Below, piece after piece: positions 62,798 to 64,000 of a stretch of DNA of 64,000 bases (its first letter is position 1; the number at the start of each line of letters is the position of its first letter). Both the position numbers and the translations under genes were made by a program. The notes beneath the pieces were generated by a model. The model had not been told where the DNA came from, searched no databases, and saw only the letters and a program-made list of their open reading frames with translations. Origin of the DNA: Enterobacter chengduensis (GTDB lineage Bacteria; Pseudomonadota; Gammaproteobacteria; Enterobacterales; Enterobacteriaceae); the NCBI RefSeq assembly GCF_001984825.2, contig NZ_CP043318.1, positions 930,001 to 994,000 of the forward strand, given 5' to 3'.

Positions 62798-63649
62798 ATG
62801 GCTGAAATTACCGCATCCCTGGTAAAAGAGCTGCGCGAGCGTACTGGCGCAGGCATGATGGATTGCAAAAAAGCGCTGACTGAAGCGAACGGCGACATCG
62901 AGCTGGCAATCGAAAACATGCGTAAATCCGGTGCGATCAAAGCAGCTAAAAAAGCAGGCAACGTTGCTGCTGACGGCGTGATCATCACCAAAATCGACGG
63001 CACCTACGGCATCATTCTGGAAGTTAACTGCCAGACTGACTTCGTTGCTAAAGATGGCGGTTTCCAGGCATTTGCGAACAAAGTTCTGGACGCAGCTGTT
63101 GCTGGCAAAATCACCGACGTTGAAGTTCTGAAAGCACAGTTCGAAGAAGAACGTGTTGCGCTGGTTGCTAAAATCGGTGAGAACATCAACATCCGTCGCG
63201 TATCTTCTCTGGAAGGCGACGTTCTGGGCTCTTACCAGCACGGTGCACGTATCGGTGTTCTGGTTGCGGCTAAAGGCGCTGACGAAGAGCTGGTTAAACA
63301 GCTGGCTATGCACATCGCTGCAAGCAAACCAGAATTCGTTAAGCCAGAAGACGTGTCTGCTGAAGTGGTAGAAAAAGAGTACCAGGTTCAGCTGGACATC
63401 GCGATGCAGTCTGGTAAGCCAAAAGAAATCGCAGAGAAAATGGTTGAAGGCCGTATGAAGAAATTCACCGGCGAAGTTTCTCTGACTGGCCAGCCATTCG
63501 TAATGGACCCAAGCAAGTCTGTTGCTCAGCTGCTGAAAGAGCACAACGCTGACGTAACTGGCTTCATCCGCTTCGAAGTGGGCGAAGGCATCGAGAAAGT
63601 TGAGACTGACTTCGCAGCAGAAGTTGCTGCAATGTCCAAGCAGTCTTAA
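62798..63649 (+). CDS. tsf: Elongation factor Ts
   Basis: Nucleotide exchange factor for EF-Tu; 283 residues as in E. coli. Conserved N-terminal UBA-like domain ([20 protein letters not shown]) and the TDFVAK motif ([10 protein letters not shown]). Highly expressed codon usage. Confidence 0.98.
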   Translation: MAEITASLVKELRERTGAGMMDCKKALTEANGDIELAIENMRKSGAIKAAKKAGNVAADGVIITKIDGTYGIILEVNCQTDFVAKDGGFQAFANKVLDAAVAGKITDVEVLKAQFEEERVALVAKIGENINIRRVSSLEGDVLGSYQHGARIGVLVAAKGADEELVKQLAMHIAASKPEFVKPEDVSAEVVEKEYQVQLDIAMQSGKPKEIAEKMVEGRMKKFTGEVSLTGQPFVMDPSKSVAQLLKEHNADVTGFIRFEVGEGIEKVETDFAAEVAAMSKQS

Positions 63650-63660
63650 TGATTGAAAAG

Positions 63661-63686
63661 GAGCCGCCTGAGGGCGGCTTCTTTTT
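63661..63686 (+). terminator. Terminator after tsf
   Basis: AGCCGCC-TGAG-GGCGGCT followed by TCTTTTT, 12 bases after the stop codon. Confidence 0.88.
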
Positions 63687-63800
63687 GTCACCCGTCACAG
63701 GAAATCAGACAGGCTCCAGTATCGCTGTGCTGATTTGCGGCATATCATGTCGCCAGAATTAACCCCCATCTTAATCGTTGACAGTCTCAGGAAAGAAACA

Positions 63801-64000
63801 TGGCTACCAATGCAAAACCCGTGTACAAACGCATTCTGCTTAAGCTGAGTGGCGAAGCGCTGCAGGGATCGGAAGGCTTCGGTATTGACGCAAGCATCCT
63901 TGATCGCATGGCACAGGAAATCAAAGAACTGGTCGAACTGGGTATCCAGGTTGGCGTGGTTATTGGCGGTGGCAACCTTTTCCGTGGTGCTGGTCTGGCG
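63801..64000 (+). CDS. pyrH: UMP kinase, partial (3' end outside window)
   Basis: The first 66 residues of uridylate kinase are visible: [19 protein letters not shown] and the glycine-rich [15 protein letters not shown] of the amino-acid kinase fold. The ATG at 63801 follows AGGAAAG. It makes UDP from UMP. The frame is open to the window edge. Confidence 0.95.

Overview
The window looks like a chromosomal segment of an Enterobacter-like member of the Enterobacteriaceae (Enterobacter, Lelliottia or Leclercia type). The gene order speD-speE-yacC-cueO-gcd-hpt-can-yadGH-yadI-yadE ... panDCB-folK-pcnB-gluQ-dksA-sfsA-thpR-hrpB-mrcB ... fhuACDB-hemL-clcA-erpA-yadS-btuF-mtn-dgt-degP-cdaR-yaeH-dapD-glnD-map-rpsB-tsf-pyrH is the conserved backbone known from Escherichia coli and Salmonella. 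The proteins are close to, but not identical with, the E. coli ones. Species cannot be decided from the sequence alone.

Region 1 (1-3.8 kb) is accessory. A minus-strand cassette encodes two DUF2589-type proteins, a leaderless T4-type (GH24) lysozyme and a nitrilase-superfamily amidohydrolase that runs off the left edge. It stands next to a divergent, A+T-richer LuxR-family response regulator. No phage structural genes accompany the lysozyme. This is the best candidate for an undescribed system here.

Region 2 (3.9-15.4 kb) is core: polyamine synthesis (speED), a pilotin-like protein, the copper oxidase cueO behind a textbook CueR promoter, PQQ glucose dehydrogenase, purine salvage, carbonic anhydrase, an ABC exporter, a PTS EIIA protein and a polysaccharide deacetylase.

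Region 3 (15.4-22.4 kb) is a seven-gene chaperone-usher fimbrial cluster on the minus strand with the layout of the E. coli yad locus (major pilin, chaperone, usher, three minor pilins, tip adhesin). It abuts yadE with one base between the two stop codons.

Region 4 (22.7-34.9 kb) is core: the pantothenate genes, folK, poly(A) polymerase pcnB with a conserved AUU start, gluQ, dksA, sfsA, thpR, hrpB and mrcB.

Region 5 (35.2-40.0 kb) is a second, four-gene chaperone-usher cluster (pilin, chaperone, usher, adhesin) inserted between mrcB and fhuA.

Region 6 (40.1-64 kb) is core: ferrichrome uptake (fhuACDB with a Fur-box-like site), hemL, clcA, the Fe-S carrier erpA, vitamin B12 and nucleoside functions, dgt, degP behind a sigma-E promoter, cdaR, yaeH, dapD, glnD, map, and the rpsB-tsf operon with its S2 leader, followed by the start of pyrH. 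A 530-base gene-free stretch between cdaR and yaeH carries dispersed repeats and a strongly structured G+C-rich element. REP sequences and a second repeat family, often joined to an intrinsic terminator, punctuate the ends of transcription units.
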